DNA of 64,000 bases from Circinella umbellata. Taxonomy: Eukaryota; Mucoromycota; Mucoromycetes; Mucorales; Lichtheimiaceae. The stretch is taken from assembly GCA_025093555.1 (NCBI GenBank), contig JAIWNF010000032.1, positions 496,001-560,000 of the forward strand, written 5' to 3'. The position numbers and the translations under genes are program-made. This document shows positions 34,863-47,827 of this stretch, piece after piece. Positions within the stretch are counted from its first letter, which is position 1, and each line of letters begins with the position of its first letter. The notes under the pieces were generated by a model that did not search any database, was not told where the DNA came from, and saw only the letters and a program-made list of their open reading frames with translations.

Positions 34863-36192
34863 TTAGATTAAATCTTTGACAATGACACGAGCAGCAGCAT
34901 TGGCATCTAATTTAGCCAAAGCAGCAAGGGAAGCCTTGATTGCAGCCTTAATTTCAACATCGATATCAAGGTTGGCATTGATTTCTAATTCCAAGATGAG
35001 AGGGACAGTGACGGAAAGATCCTTGATTTCAACCTCGATTTCGGATTCAATATCAGCAGCCAAATCAGCCATGATAGCGGGTAATTCGACCTTTAAGTTA
35101 GTCTTGACCTTGGTAATGACATCAGCAACAACAGGGAGTAACTTTTCTTCAGGGAGCAGACCGCTAGGAAGCAAGCCAGTGACAGTAGACAAAACTTCAG
35201 AAAGATCAGCTTCAGCGCCAGCAAAAACATTAGCCTTCAAGGCAGCATCAATCTTGGCTTCAATTCTGGCCTTCAAATTCTTCAAAGCAGCCTTTTGGAC
35301 AGCGTTGATTTCAGCATTACCAACCTTGACCAAACCACCGAGAATGTTAAGCTTGATAGAAAGCGAGGCTTCCAAAGATTCTTGAAGCTATTATAATATA
35401 TATGTAACATATTGTATAATTTATAGTTAATAAATGATAAGTATTTGTGGAGACGAAACCTTTCAACAAAAAGTTTTTTTAAGAAAAAGTTATACTTACA
35501 GAAGCAGCAACCTTAGCAGAGAGGGTAGCTTTAAGTTCACTTTGAACTTCAGTGATAATCTTGGCAGACAAGTTAGAGGCTTCGGCGGCAGCAAGTTTCT
35601 CGGCGTGGCGTTTGTTTAACTCGTTCAAGTGAAGTGATTCAGTCAAGTCCTCAAGACAGATATCGGGCAAATTTTTGATGACGTCGCTAACAACAGGAAC
35701 TTCAGGTAACTTGCTAGTGACATCAGAAACACAAGCCTTGGGAAGAGTTTCCAAAAGTTTAGGAACAGAGATTTCCTTTGGCAAAGCAGCAATAATATCA
35801 TCAACGGGGGCAATGCCAGTATGAACATCAGCGTCAACTTTACCAACACCAAGATCAACGGTGCTACGCTTGACCAAGTTAAGGGTTTCGGTCAAGTCCT
35901 TGAGACAGACATCAGGCAAACTCTTGACGACGTCGCTAACAACGGGAACTTCGGGTAACTTGCTGGTGACATCAGAAACACAAGCCTTGGGAAGAGATTC
36001 CAAAAGTTTAGGAACAGAGATTTCCTTTGGTAAAGCAGCAATAATATCATCAACAGGAGCAATACCAGTATGAACATCAGCGCTAATTTTACCAACACCA
36101 AGGTCGATAGTGCTACGTTCTTGGATAGGTGCAGCTGTAGCTGTAAGAGCAATGGCGCTCATAATCAAGGATAAGCCGGATACAAGTTTCAT
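34863..36192 (-). CDS. Secreted protein with Kex2-type tandem repeats and helical C-terminal domain
   Basis: Exons 36192-35500 and 35387-34863 join in phase to 405 aa. Residues 1-21 are a signal peptide (MKLVSGLSLIMSAIALTATA). Two near-identical units follow, residues 27-109 and 110-195, each starting ST(I/V)DLGVGK, containing two Cys (71/96 and 154/179) and ending VKR or NKR, dibasic sites for the Golgi protease Kex2. The rest (196-405) is Ala/Leu/Lys/Glu-rich amphipathic helix with no Cys. Codons favour AAG, GCC, TTG and ATC, unlike neighbouring genes, which suggests very high expression. The layout resembles fungal Kex2-processed repeat proteins, which release surface peptides. I do not recognise the exact family. 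Confidence 0.75.
35608..36114 (-). repeat. Intragenic tandem duplication, two units of 249 and 258 bp
   Basis: Unit 1 spans 36114-35866 and unit 2 35865-35608. They are very similar in DNA as well as protein, including identical runs around the GTTTCTGATGTCAC segment, implying a recent duplication or ongoing gene conversion. Confidence 0.85.
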
Positions 36193-36321
36193 AATAATCT
36201 GTTTGAATGAAAGGGGTGGGTTAAGTTGGTTGGTTGATAATAGGGGAAAGGGTGTACTAAAAGAAAGAAGGAATGTTGGGGTGTAAAGAATAAAAAAAAA
36301 TGTTTTCAAAAATCCGGCCTG

Positions 36322-36329
36322 TTTATATA
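36322..36329 (-). promoter_or_regulatory. TATA box of the repeat secreted-protein gene
   Basis: TATATAAA on the minus strand, about 130 bp before the ATG at 36192. A strong TATA fits the codon-bias evidence for high expression. Confidence 0.5.
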
Positions 36330-39300
36330 CCTTTGACCTCAAGAATAGCTATAAAACAAAAAAAAAAACAACAGTCTATTTTTCTCTCCTTCCCCCCACC
36401 AATACACCCAGAGTTAAGGAAATTATAAATATGAATAAGTTTGTTTCAGTTGTCGGATCTTGAGTAAAGTCCCCCATTATCCTCTTATAGTTATTAGCAA
36501 TATAACAAAGTAAGATTTGAATTTGTGGGTGTGGGTGTACTATGAGGTAAGGTATGCAAGATAAGTGAAGATCGGTTAAGGTTAGCCTCTTACTTGATCT
36601 AAAAATGAATTTATTGTTTGGCAGAATCAGCGACAACTGCTTATTAACTTTCATCCCTACCCCTATTTTCTTATCTTCACAACCAAAATATAGTCCACGT
36701 TTTTTTTTCTAACCGACTTACACTATCTATTCAACATGTTTTAATGTTATCACTATTGAGTTGATTGAGAGAACATGATGAGCTCCCTAAAAAAATAATT
36801 TCTGACGTGTCACGCGAATTCTCTCTTCGTCGTGTGGTGTTGGCTTCCTCTCTCCCTATTTTTTTTTTTTTTGGGATTAGACCTAAAACTGTTTTTTCTA
36901 TCAGAAAGCAGTTATATCATATATCAGCAACATTAAACTTTATAAACTAGTTTTCCTTGTGGCTAAAGATATGTAGATCCCCATCATTCATTATTTTAAC
37001 ATGAAGCAATCAAAGTATCAAAGAAAAAAATGTGAATGCTATTTTTTGAAAGGTATAATTTGATGGTGGTGACCGGTGATATGATATTGTGTCGTATTTT
37101 ATTTGTACTTCAGGATTGATGAATGACAATAATAGAGGAGTGCATAAGTATATATGCACGACAAATTTTCATTGTTACTACTACTTCATTTTCTTTGTTT
37201 GGTCAAAATGAATTACTAATAAAAAACAGATATTATTTACTGTTCTATAGTAGTTTTATTACTAAAAGAAACTGTGTCAATAAACACATTCTAGACAAGT
37301 CCGCTATACGTTACAGTTGTTACCGTCCAGAATAATATGACGTGCAATATTGATTCGATAGGGTGAAGTGGTAGTTATATATATACCGGGTTAAAAATTA
37401 TACTTTTCAAAAAGAAACAAGTACAATTTTTTAGATAAGGAAAACTAAACATGCTCACATTATCTGCATTTGTATTAGTTTGAAATTTTTTTTTCTTGTT
37501 TAGATGTGTGCACTGACATAAAATTCTGTTGTAATATACTAACGAAGTAAGAGGTTACCAAGTCTATGGGTATAATTGCTAATTTATGAACTCAATGCAT
37601 AACACACTCAAACGTTTATTCACTCAGTTAGCTATTTCAATCAATTGAAGCTTGTATCAACGAAATAAACAAAAAAGAAGTTATGAAAACATGATCATGT
37701 ATTATTTTTGTACTGACGTACGATTTGTCATTGTTAAATACATCACAATTCTTGAAAGAATCATCATCACTCGTTAAAAATAATGAAAAGAAGAAAGTAT
37801 GCTGGGATTATATTTTTTAAATCAGCTTTTTTAATGAGTTGAAAACTATTTGATTGGGTCTACTTGATCTTTTGTTGCTAAGAGATCATCCTAGTTACCT
37901 AAACTGCTCTATTTGGATCAATGCCCGTGTTTTTTATAGCTGGTGTAATTTTTTCTTCTCTTTTTCCTCTGTCGTTAATCTCAGCAAGAAATTTTAACCT
38001 CATTTTTTTTTATTTATTTTTTCTGTCTCCTATTCTTTTTAGTTAACAAAGAATTGTCAGCCAAATAAAGGAGTTAAAAGAGCATTAGAGCGATTGAAAG
38101 AATTTACATATAAATACAGAACAACAAAACCGATATCTTAACACAGAAAATATTTGTATGACAAAATGAAATGAAAAAAGGAGAAATTATTCTATGAGAA
38201 TTCAAAAAGTTACAAAAACCATGCATATTTTGTTCACAGTAGCACAAGCGACAGACAAGCAACAATAGTTATTGATCGGAGACTATAAATGAATTTTCAG
38301 GCTTGGTGGCATGTTGTTTTTACTCGTTCCTTTATACCTGAGAGGTGAATTAAGTAGATAATTTTCTTTGAGGTTTTCTGGGAAAACATTCAATCCCATT
38401 ATTTTTATTAAATTAAATACAATATTTTTGTTATATTAAGCTGCAAGCCATAAGACACACATCATATAGTAAGTACCGAATATTTATAGTTTTATATTTG
38501 TTAGTAATACGCGTATTCATGTGATGATGCAAAAATAAATTCATGTACTCTTTTTTTCAAGCGGAACATCAAACAAGAAAAAACCAGAGAGAGGAGAGTT
38601 GATGTTTACTTGAGTGAAGTTGAAAAAAAAAGAGCGGGAAAAGTGAATATGTGCTAAAAGAAAAAGAGTAAAAAGGGGTTATATTGGAACAGTCAGAGAG
38701 ACATAAACATATGGATATATAGTATATAAACCTTATTATTATTGGAATACATATAATTATGTTTGTGAAAGTTGATAAATAATGTTGATTTGATGCATCA
38801 TATAAAATGAATACTGATCAAACCAAATTACCTGTATGATTTTTTAGAAGATGTCTTCAATGAGTTTCCAGCTAAGCACGATGAGCCACACTCTTTTATA
38901 AACAAAAGAGAATTTCATTGGGGTTACGTACTTATTGAGTCATCGTAATAATATTTAATCCCTGCCGGATTTATTTTGTGTCTGTCTCGCTCACTGTTAC
39001 TCTATAATAACTTTACCATCGATCAATGCTCCCATTTTTACACATCTCGCACATGATAACTTGCATAAAATTTAAAAGGGAGAGAGAAAACAATATTCAC
39101 ACTCACTCTATTACTTAGCAATAGGAGCAAGCAATTAAAATTTACTATAGGACAGTAATATCACATAACATCATACTACTAAACTACATGTATGACTTAA
39201 TACTGAAAAATGGCACCACTCGCATATATGCATTTACTAGTTAGTTAGTTACGAATAGTGGGTGAAATATATAAATGCAAAAAAAGGAAAAGAAAGTGCT

Positions 39301-39444
39301 CAGTTCAGACCAAGTGACGTGGGTGACACTTAAGGAATCATTCATCAGCTAACCAAAAAAGATGTCCTGTGGTCTAATTTTTTTTTTTTTGTACAAACCC
39401 TGCAAGCCGTTCTTCAGATTTTTTCCCACCAAAAACGAGCACTT

Positions 39445-39492
39445 CTCTTCCTTTTCTTTCCCCTCTCTCTCTCCCTCTCTCTTTCTCTCTTT
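39445..39492 (+). promoter_or_regulatory. Pyrimidine-rich promoter tract of the FHA-RING gene
   Basis: A nearly pure C/T run (TTCTCTTCC... CTCTCTCTCC... TTTCTCTC) ends about 110 bp before the ATG at 39601. CT boxes just upstream of start sites are common in filamentous-fungal promoters, so it probably marks the core promoter. Confidence 0.4.
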
Positions 39493-39600
39493 ATATTTTT
39501 TGTTATACTCGATAAACACATACGAATTCACTTCTAGTACGCTCACAAAATACTCCTCTCTTTCTTGTAAATTTATATCAATAATAAAATAAAAAAGAAA

Positions 39601-42386
39601 ATGAGCGACTTGGCGTACCTTTCCGCCATGACTTCGGTACAACCACCTGACGACATTACAACAACTGCTTCTACAACTAGTGGTACTACACGCCAAAGTC
39701 ATTCTTCATTTAGACGTTCTTTATCCCTATCTCATGGAGCTACAACATTCCTTACGAGAGGTTTTACACGATCGTCAAACCGTACTCGATCAAGTAATGT
39801 TGCCGAAGTAACTGCTACTGCTGAAGAAGATCAACAACGACGTGAACACCAACAGCAACAACCACGAAGAGCTACTATCGCAACGACTGCATCAACAAAT
39901 AATTCACCAAGTTCCGGAACAGCTACAGGAGCTCCTGCAACGAGAACTGTATCAACGCCTACACCTTCTAATGATAATAATGGTGAAATATCGTTATATG
40001 TACGCATTGTACCTAACATTGAAAATCCAAGCCGGTCCATCATCTTTGATATTATAGATCGTGATATGAAAGCTGGGACAGTAATGAAAATTGGCCGATT
40101 CGCTGAACGATTCCCAGTTTCATCTGATCATATGTCATTCAAAAGTAAAGTGGTATCACGATCTCACTGTGAAGTATGGGTACACCAAGATGGGAAGGTA
40201 AATTAAATGTTTTTTAAGAGAGAGAAGAATGTCAAAAGAATGATTGGATGAAAATGTATACAAAATTATTTAAGTAATAACGGCTATTATTATTTAATTC
40301 TATGGAGCTATATAATTTACTAATGACTATTTGATACTTATCTTCATACGAACTTTTTTAAAATTAGTTATATATAAGAGACACTCGATCTTCTTCAGGC
40401 ACGTTTCTTAATCATGTTAGATTAAGTGCGGCAAATCAGGAGAGTCCAGCAACAGAAATCAAACATGGCGATATTGTTCAACTTGGTGTCGATTATCAGG
40501 GTGGCGAGGAGGAAATTTATCGATCGGTAAAGATGCGTTTTGAACTCAATGGTTCACGTAAACCAAGACCTTTATCTTTTAGTATGTCTCAATTCAATAA
40601 TCTTCGCACACTCTCACGGGTCGCTAGTAATCACGGGGAAGCATCGTCGCTGCTACTGGTGGATGAAGAGACACCAGTTTCAAGAGGACCTAAACAAAAC
40701 AATGAAGCAACTTCATGTAATAATACTAGTAAATTAGGCACTGTGACGAGCAACGGAGATAGTTCTTGCACCACAACCAATATTAACACGAATAATAATA
40801 ATGGGAGTAATTGCTGTGCTGGTGCAACGAACCATCAGCACCATAAAAATAATAATACAACCTCAACTGCTACACCAGCCATTAGCAGTACTTCTAGCAG
40901 TAGCAATAGCAGCAGTGGAATTGATGAATTACCGGAAGTGGATGAATGTTGCATTTGTTTATATGCTTTAGCTCCTTTTCAAGCCTTATTTGTAGCCCCT
41001 TGTTCCCATTCATTTCATTTTATGTGTATCCGATCACTTCTACAAAGTTATCCGGGTTTTCAATGTCCTATCTGCCGTGCTTATTCAGATCTAGAGGCTA
41101 GTGTCGCTATCGAACCAGAAGAAGTGTTACAAAAGTATGGGTTGCGATGTAAATCTTTTACACCTCCGCCCGAGGCCGCTTTTGAACCGGGACATCAGCA
41201 GATTAGGGATAATGCATCTTCATCACCGACAGCAGCAGCTGCATTAGAACATGTATCATCCATACCATCTCCTCCACCAGAACAGCAAGAGCAAATAATT
41301 TCTCAACAAGAAAATCAGCATCAAGAAAAACAACATCATTCAACACCAGCCCCTGTAACAAATAATAATCAGATACAACACGTGGATCCAACTCCTGTAA
41401 CAGAACAAGGATCTTCTAATAATGTTGAACCGTCAACAAACAGAACAAATTCGGGCATCTTAATTACAAATAACGGCAGTTGTAAGTTATATTTATTTTA
41501 TTTTTACTCAACATCTTTTTTCAATAATGTGAAATAAGTTTTTATATGAAAGGGGGTTGAGATCAATTGAAAAAGAAATGAAGGATGATGGCTTTCCCTT
41601 TCTTTTTCTTTTTTGTCAGATGATTAAATCCCATTATTCTCCTAAAAAAAGCTTAACATTAATTAATCTCCTAACAATTTTTGTCATTGTGTTGTCCATC
41701 TAGTACGAGATACAACCGCACGAGATCGACGTACTGTGTTTGTGTCTGATGACATGGACGTGATAGAAATACCTTCGGTGCAAGAAGAAACTTGCGACAT
41801 TAACGAGGTAAATGAATCATCCCAGGAAATAACATCACCTTATGCACCAGTAACGCTACCTACCGCAGAATTAACACGATCAACAACTCGACAAGAACCT
41901 GTTATACCTTCGGTAAGAGCACCCGCATCTACAGATCACCCTGAACGCCGCCGAAGTGCAGCAAACCTCATGGAAAAATTGAAAATGTCCTTTTTTGAAA
42001 AACGAAAGTCATCTGCCATCATGTCAAGAAACGAACAACAACGGGGTCGTAAACGATCCAATAAGCCCCGTCCTCTCTCCTATCCTAACTTTTTGATCCG
42101 TCCATTTAGTCGTGACGATGATGATATTAGTAACGGTCATCATAATAATAACAATGTTCAGGTACAACAACAATTACAAGCAACACCTTCATCATCCTCT
42201 GCATTACCATCACCACTAGCATCGCCACAGTCTGCTCTTTCATTTAATAGTTTATCTCGTCAATCCACAACTCATTTGTCAGAAATTCAAGAAGAGACTG
42301 AATCTCTTCATTGTCAACAACAAGCAACACATCATCAACATCAACCATCACAACAACAGCCACAACCCATGGCAATTGATACCTAA
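39601..42386 (+). CDS. DMA1: Dma1/Chfr-type FHA-RING E3 ubiquitin ligase
   Basis: Three exons, 39601-40197, 40368-41481 and 41704-42386, give 797 aa. A Ser/Thr-rich N-terminus precedes an FHA domain at about residues 140-240, with MKIGRF, SRSHCEVWV and SSGTFLNHVRLS, the phosphothreonine-binding elements. After an Asn/Ser-rich linker there is a C3HC4 RING at about 392-437 (CCICLYALAPFQALFVAPC, SHSFHFMC, CPICRAY). FHA followed by RING defines Dma1/Dma2 of yeasts and Chfr/RNF8-related ligases, which act in mitotic and septation checkpoints. The C-terminal third is long, low-complexity and Gln/Pro-rich with a basic patch (RGRKRSNKPRP), longer than in yeast Dma proteins. Substrates cannot be inferred. 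Confidence 0.9.
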
Positions 42387-42715
42387 GCTCCTCTCTGTTT
42401 TTTATATTACAACGCTGTTATTAAAATCATTCTTTTATTTGTTTACATTTTTTCCCTCTTCTGCTATCCACATTTCTACTCTTTTCGTTTAGTATTTTGA
42501 TCCTGTAACACTAATAATAAGGAAGATTACATGCAAAAAATAATAACCACACTTGATATATCCAACCGGCCCTCATTTTATTCATATTATTATAATTATC
42601 ATCTTTTTTTTTATTCTTAATGCTATTCTTATTACTATTATTATTGCTATTATTATCGTATTCTTACTCATATTTTGCTTTTCTTCTATTATTTTATTAT
42701 CCGAGTAAAAACTAA
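42387..42715. other. Convergent intergenic region with trinucleotide repeats
   Basis: A 329-bp spacer between stop codons, dominated by T-rich DNA and imperfect ATT/TTA trinucleotide repeats (about 42600-42662). It holds both 3' ends; no gene is visible. Confidence 0.6.
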
Positions 42716-43897
42716 CTAATATATTTCTTTTTCTTCATCTTCAATTTGAGCTATAAATGCATGCATGAATTGGTCGCGTTTTTTTGCCATTTCCTTTCCA
42801 ACTGGAGTACGCATCATACTAGAAAGTCGAAACAATTTTTCTGTAAGATAATAGTAAAATTAGTATGTATGTACATATATAAAGTAGTCATTTTTATATA
42901 GACCCTGTTTCCCTTCACCCTTGATCTAATCATAAACTTTAAATAGCAGGTTATTACCATGGAAATGGTTGACTGCTGTTCCATTTTTTTGATTTGTATA
43001 CTCCTTTTGTGACATATGAAGAACAGGGTCTAGTTCTGGTATGTGTAAAGCTATGTTTTTGGCCCCACTGTAAGCTGCACATCGCATCACACCTTTTTTT
43101 TAATGTTATTACAGAAGTAACCAGAAATTATTAGTTATATGTATATATATATTCGATTATAATTATGAACAAAATGAAACCCAACAACATACCAAATGCA
43201 CCAATTGCATCGAGTTTATCTGCATCTTGAACACTATGCATGATTATTGTCATAAAAAGAAAGATGGAAGAAAAAAGTAATGTTGAGTATACGCGGTAAT
43301 GAAGAAAGGGAGAAAGTGATATGTAAAGTGTTTATAAGGGGCGGATCAATAAAAAAAAAAAAAACTCTTACGCATGAAGTTCGAGACATGAATCTCGCCA
43401 AGTTGTATCTGGATCATCTTTACTCCAGCCTAATTCTTTACTATATCCAATATTATCCACGATTTTTTTTACTAAAGCTGATTTTTCGATATCATATCCA
43501 TTTTTTATTAAGAACTGTTCAACATTTTCCTCTTTTTCAGGAGAAGTAACATATTTACGATCGCCAATATCATGGCATAAGGCTGCGAGTTTTATAACCG
43601 TCAAATCGACCTTATCTTTCAGCGCATCTTGTTCTGCAAGTCGTAATGCTATAATGTAAATAATGATAATGTATAAATATACATTAGTTTGTTGTCAGTC
43701 TCTTCTAGTACTACAGTTTTTGCTTTAATTAATAAATCATGCGTGCAATTGACAACAAAAAATGGTTTTCGCCTTGTTTATCATTATTGTTTACCCAAAC
43801 GACAAACCCGATCAACATGATTAATGTCATGAGAAGGATCAAATCTTGACATATAGATGGCTACCATGGACCGTGTAATTTCGATAATGTCGGTCAT
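42716..43897 (-). CDS. HD-domain metal-dependent phosphohydrolase (YpgQ/YedJ-like)
   Basis: Five exons fit in phase: 43897-43795, 43648-43372, 43233-43193, 43092-42958, 42840-42716 (226 aa, the usual size for the family). The HD metal-binding set is visible: H of SHDINHVDRV, the HD pair in LAALCHDIGDRKY, and D in VQDADKLDAIGAFG. Bacterial relatives such as YpgQ hydrolyse (deoxy)nucleotides, so a nucleotide phosphatase or pyrophosphatase role is plausible but unproven. The 41-nt exon 3 is very small yet required to keep the DAD motif in frame. Its ATG lies only 100 bp after the stop codon of the MAT2B-like gene on the same strand, so the promoter must be very short or overlap the upstream gene's 3' end. 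Confidence 0.85.
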
Positions 43898-43997
43898 TTT
43901 TATGTTTGCGAAAAAGAAAATTGAGAAAAAAATGAACAGCGAAAATAAACACAAGAAACTGTCCGTTTCCCAGGTTTTATAAAGAAAAGTTTTATTT

Positions 43998-45536
43998 TTA
44001 AGCCGACGATAAGTAAGTAGTCCACCATTGTTCGAAAGGTGTATGAGTAATATCAATTCCAATTTGTTTTAAACGATCATTAGATAAATGTGCGTCTTTG
44101 GGTCTAGAAGCGGCAGCAGAACTAGGAATCTCATTTTGTTGACGAAGATGATCGATTGGGGTATTTAGGATTTTACCAAAGATTTCTTTTATATTGTTAC
44201 AAAATGATATATAATTAGTGATTATCAATATCATCCTGGTTTCTTTTTTATCACCAAGCAAAGTAAATAATCATTACCACACATAGTATACTTGGTATAC
44301 ATCTCTTCGCCACTAAAATGGAATGTACCCGAAACTTCAAGATCACCTTGCTCGACGCGTTTAACTTCATATATTTATATTAGCATATTTCTTTGAAAAA
44401 TGTAACTCTTTCTTTTGTATATATATACATAGAATCCTTTTTTTATTTTATTTTACCTGACATGTCCTTGATAACTCGACCAATGTCTTCAACTATATAC
44501 ACACAATAACTTTTTTTATATACTTATTCATTATTTTCTTTCAATTAACAATAATATGCTTACCATGAGTTGGATAACGCAACCCAACGTTATCCATATC
44601 AGTTTCTTTACTGTGATTCTACATAAAGAAGAATTTCAGTTACTGACAACGTTTTTCATCTTCACAATCACGCAAGTCACACCCTTTACCTTAACAGCAT
44701 CTAATAAAATATTGATTGCCGACTCCCCATTATATTCAGTCTCGCCATAAAGTACGGGTACCCGCAAAATAACAGCTTGTGGATCAACTTGACGGACAGC
44801 TTCTTCTCCAGCCAGTTTGGATTTACCATAAAAATTAAGAGGATTTGGCTTATCATCCACGTTATAAGGTGGATTTTCTCCATCAAAGACATAATCTGTA
44901 CTAATATAGATAAGCATCGCATTTTGTTCTTTACATAATGTTGCTAATTTACGGGGTACTTCAGCATTCAACTATTAGATGTAAATGGGAAAAAAAATTA
45001 GCTCATTCAGATTATTATATCCTTTGTTTAAAATAATATATTACCTTCAAAGTGCCTTCTTGATCCTTCTCAGCTACATCGGGACGACGTTCAGCAGCAC
45101 AATGAACGACAACTATTATACATATTCACGCATTATGAGTCTTATGTATATTTGTACAATTATGGAGAAGTGCCATGTTTTGTTTTTTTACCATCAGGAT
45201 TTTGATTTTTAATGAATGCCTCAACAGCTTGATTATCCATCAAGTTCAACTATTTTATACACAAAATTTTATTAAGAGTCAATTTTGAAATTTTCTTTTC
45301 TGTTTTTTTTTTTCATTACCTTAGTGAGACCGGCCTTATCAGCACGACTTAAAGCAGTACCAACAACTTTATATAATAACAAAAAACCCATTAACATTAG
45401 TAATTCCTTTAAAGAAAACACAATTGTTGTTGTTGTTTTCTTTTTGGCTCTTCTAACCTTCATGTCCAGCTTTTTTAAATTTTTGAGTTACTGCTCTTCC
45501 AAGTAAACCAGATGCGCCTGTAATAATGACTTTCAT
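43998..45536 (-). CDS. MAT2B: MAT2B-like NAD(P)-binding protein (methionine adenosyltransferase regulatory subunit / RmlD family)
   Basis: Nine small exons join in phase to 299 aa: 45536-45458, 45366-45320, 45249-45192, 45112-45045, 44971-44690, 44618-44564, 44492-44457, 44364-44278, 44185-43998. The Rossmann motif TGASGLLGRAV, then VVVHCAAERRPDV, YISTDYVFDG, NFYGKSKLAGE (the YxxxK site, here YGKSK), ILRVPVLYGE and LRYPTHVEDIGRV match MAT2B closely. In animals MAT2B binds and tunes the S-adenosylmethionine synthase MAT2A. The fold is that of dTDP-4-dehydrorhamnose reductase, the main alternative function, but the HCAAERRPDV block favours MAT2B. Exon 1 uses a GTTAGA donor, less common than GTAAGT. 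Intron density here is the highest in the window. Confidence 0.87.
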
Positions 45537-47796
45537 TTTTTTAAGTGATGGAATGAACACCTAAAAACCGAAAATAAAAATTCATGCTTTTTTTCTTGTC
45601 GGTATCCCGGGAAAACCTTTCTTCGGGACATGCCTAAATTTAATTTTTGGAAAAAGCTTGCATGATATTTCTTTTTGTTCTAATTTTTCAACAGTAATAA
45701 AATGACCATGCAAATCACACTAACATATTTACAGCTCCATCATTATTCAACTATATAATTTTACACTTTTACAATATACCACGTTCTTAACGAATGTACA
45801 AACAAATCAGAATGGTTTAAAGATAACATATTCTTTTTTTTCAGTGCTACTTCAGTCTAAGCACTTTGTTATATGGTACCGAACAACAAAGACAGTACTA
45901 GAACTATTTTGCTTCTACCAAAAATTTGCTACCAAGTTCATGATAAGCGCCACGTTAGATTTTTAAGTAAGTTCTCACGTGTTTTGTTTTATGTCAAAAC
46001 ATATTATCACTTTTGATAGCATGCAATTACACCAACCACAAAAGTCAAGTTTAAAGTAGTACAATCTGCTGATAAGAGGGAACAAAAAAAGATCAACATT
46101 TTTAATTTTGATTCCTATGATTCTATCTTACGTCTATTAATATTATAGAAAATCTACATTGAAACGTTTCACAACTTTTCAAATTACGTTGAGGATTCTA
46201 ATCATCTTTCTTCGTTGTTATCATTTCTCGTTTTTTTCATCAATCTGTCTCTCCCCCACCCCCACCTCCACCCCCTTTTACTTTATTTTATATCTTTACG
46301 TATTATCAGAATAAGATTTGAAGATAATCTACTACCGAAAACATTACAATAAGATGTACCATGATAACAAAGAAAAAATATTTTTATCTGCAGCGTTCTA
46401 TTAATTATGAAATAAAGGGGTAAGGTGTTACATGATTTTTATCATTTTAAACATTAGCTAGAGCTAATAGATTATATTAACGATTGCAAACTTTCTTTTA
46501 TTACTTTCAAAAACTCAAACGTACAATCAATAAAATATGTAGTACTATAATAAAGAAAAACAGCTGCTTTATAATAACATTCAAAAACAAAAGTTGTGCA
46601 CTGCGCAAATTATTTTCAAATAGTTTTGTTGTGCAAAGAATCGTGAATTCGTTTTTTACCATCGAAAATGTTTTTTTTATAACAGTTAATTACAACAGCA
46701 TCTACACACATTCTTTTTTCTCCCTAGCCGCGTTTTCATCTAACACATATATTTTTTATAATATAGTGACAATTTTAAATAGCTTTAACCTTATATAGGC
46801 CAGAAGATGTTCTAGTAAGATATAGTTTATGGCTTGCCACGTTCTCTTATCATAATTTTTCTAATAGATTCACAAATAGTATAAGCTTTAATTTTAAGCA
46901 TTGATCTCGACAGAAAAACTAGATCCGTCATCTATCTTTGAATATGTTGCTATCTAAGTCATTTCAAAAAAGTAAACCAAATTTAAATTAAAACAAGATT
47001 CATCATAATACAAACCGAACTATCATACATTACATGAGTCCGTTTGTAATAATATTGCTTCCGTTACAATTGTAATCGTGTGCATTCAAAAAAAAATTAG
47101 TTTGATAGTAGTTAAGTTAGCTTAGTCTTTTTGATGAATTGGCTCTATTTCATACTTATACTGTATTATTATTATTTTTCTTCAGCTGATAACACAGACT
47201 CTTTACTAATAATAATAGTAATTAAAGCTTATCTCTGACAAACTAATATCGTATATAACAGTTTAAATCTTTTGTACATCGAATTTGGTAACACAGGTAT
47301 CTACCACTCAAGTACTAATTCTTTTGATAATTCACCAATTTGAAATACGTACCAGCTTAATCGATGTTGGTGAGTAGTCTATTCCATTAATGCTTTAATA
47401 TTGTCTGGGCTGTCAGCTTGTAAATTGATAATATTAAAAAATATCTTATAATACTAATACTAATACTATTACTATTACTACTAGAGAAATCATTATACCA
47501 ATATTATGTTCATACTTAAAGTCTCAATCTTCAGTGTAAATCTATTTTATTATCCAGAGTTTGCAACTCCAGATATGTGAACTAAAAAAAAGAACTCCAT
47601 GAAGAAGCTTATTTTCAACCCAAGTTCATTTCACAAGATGTTTATCATGAATACTAGGCCAAACATGTAATTCTGTAGCAATCTATCTGGTTCGTTCAAT
47701 GTGTTTCCCAACTGCAAACAAAAGTATTACATTATAAATTTGATAAAAAGAGATACTGATGTTAAAAATGTAAGTGTTACATTTTTGTAGTAAAAC

Positions 47797-47827
<31 letters not shown>

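Larger units (their letters stand above)
36193..39600. other. Long divergent intergenic region
   Basis: About 3.4 kb between two genes transcribed away from each other. The left end holds the promoter of the secreted repeat protein. The right end has a long CT-rich tract (about 39445-39492) and T-rich leader before the FHA-RING gene. One TACGTA lies at 38925. Frames at 36376-36654 (-), 36765-36950 (+) and 37123-37335 (+) show no family features. I see no RNA gene. Confidence 0.5.

Noticed and set aside
34876..35385. 169-codon open frame on the plus strand
   Set aside because: It lies exactly antisense to exon 2 of the secreted repeat-protein gene. Its Ser/Thr/Ala-rich composition mirrors the biased codons of the real gene.
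47631..47718. Minus-strand segment with protein-like composition after an acceptor-like TTTGCAG
   Set aside because: Fewer than 30 codons, no upstream exon found, and poly-A DNA follows on the upstream side; too little to call a gene.
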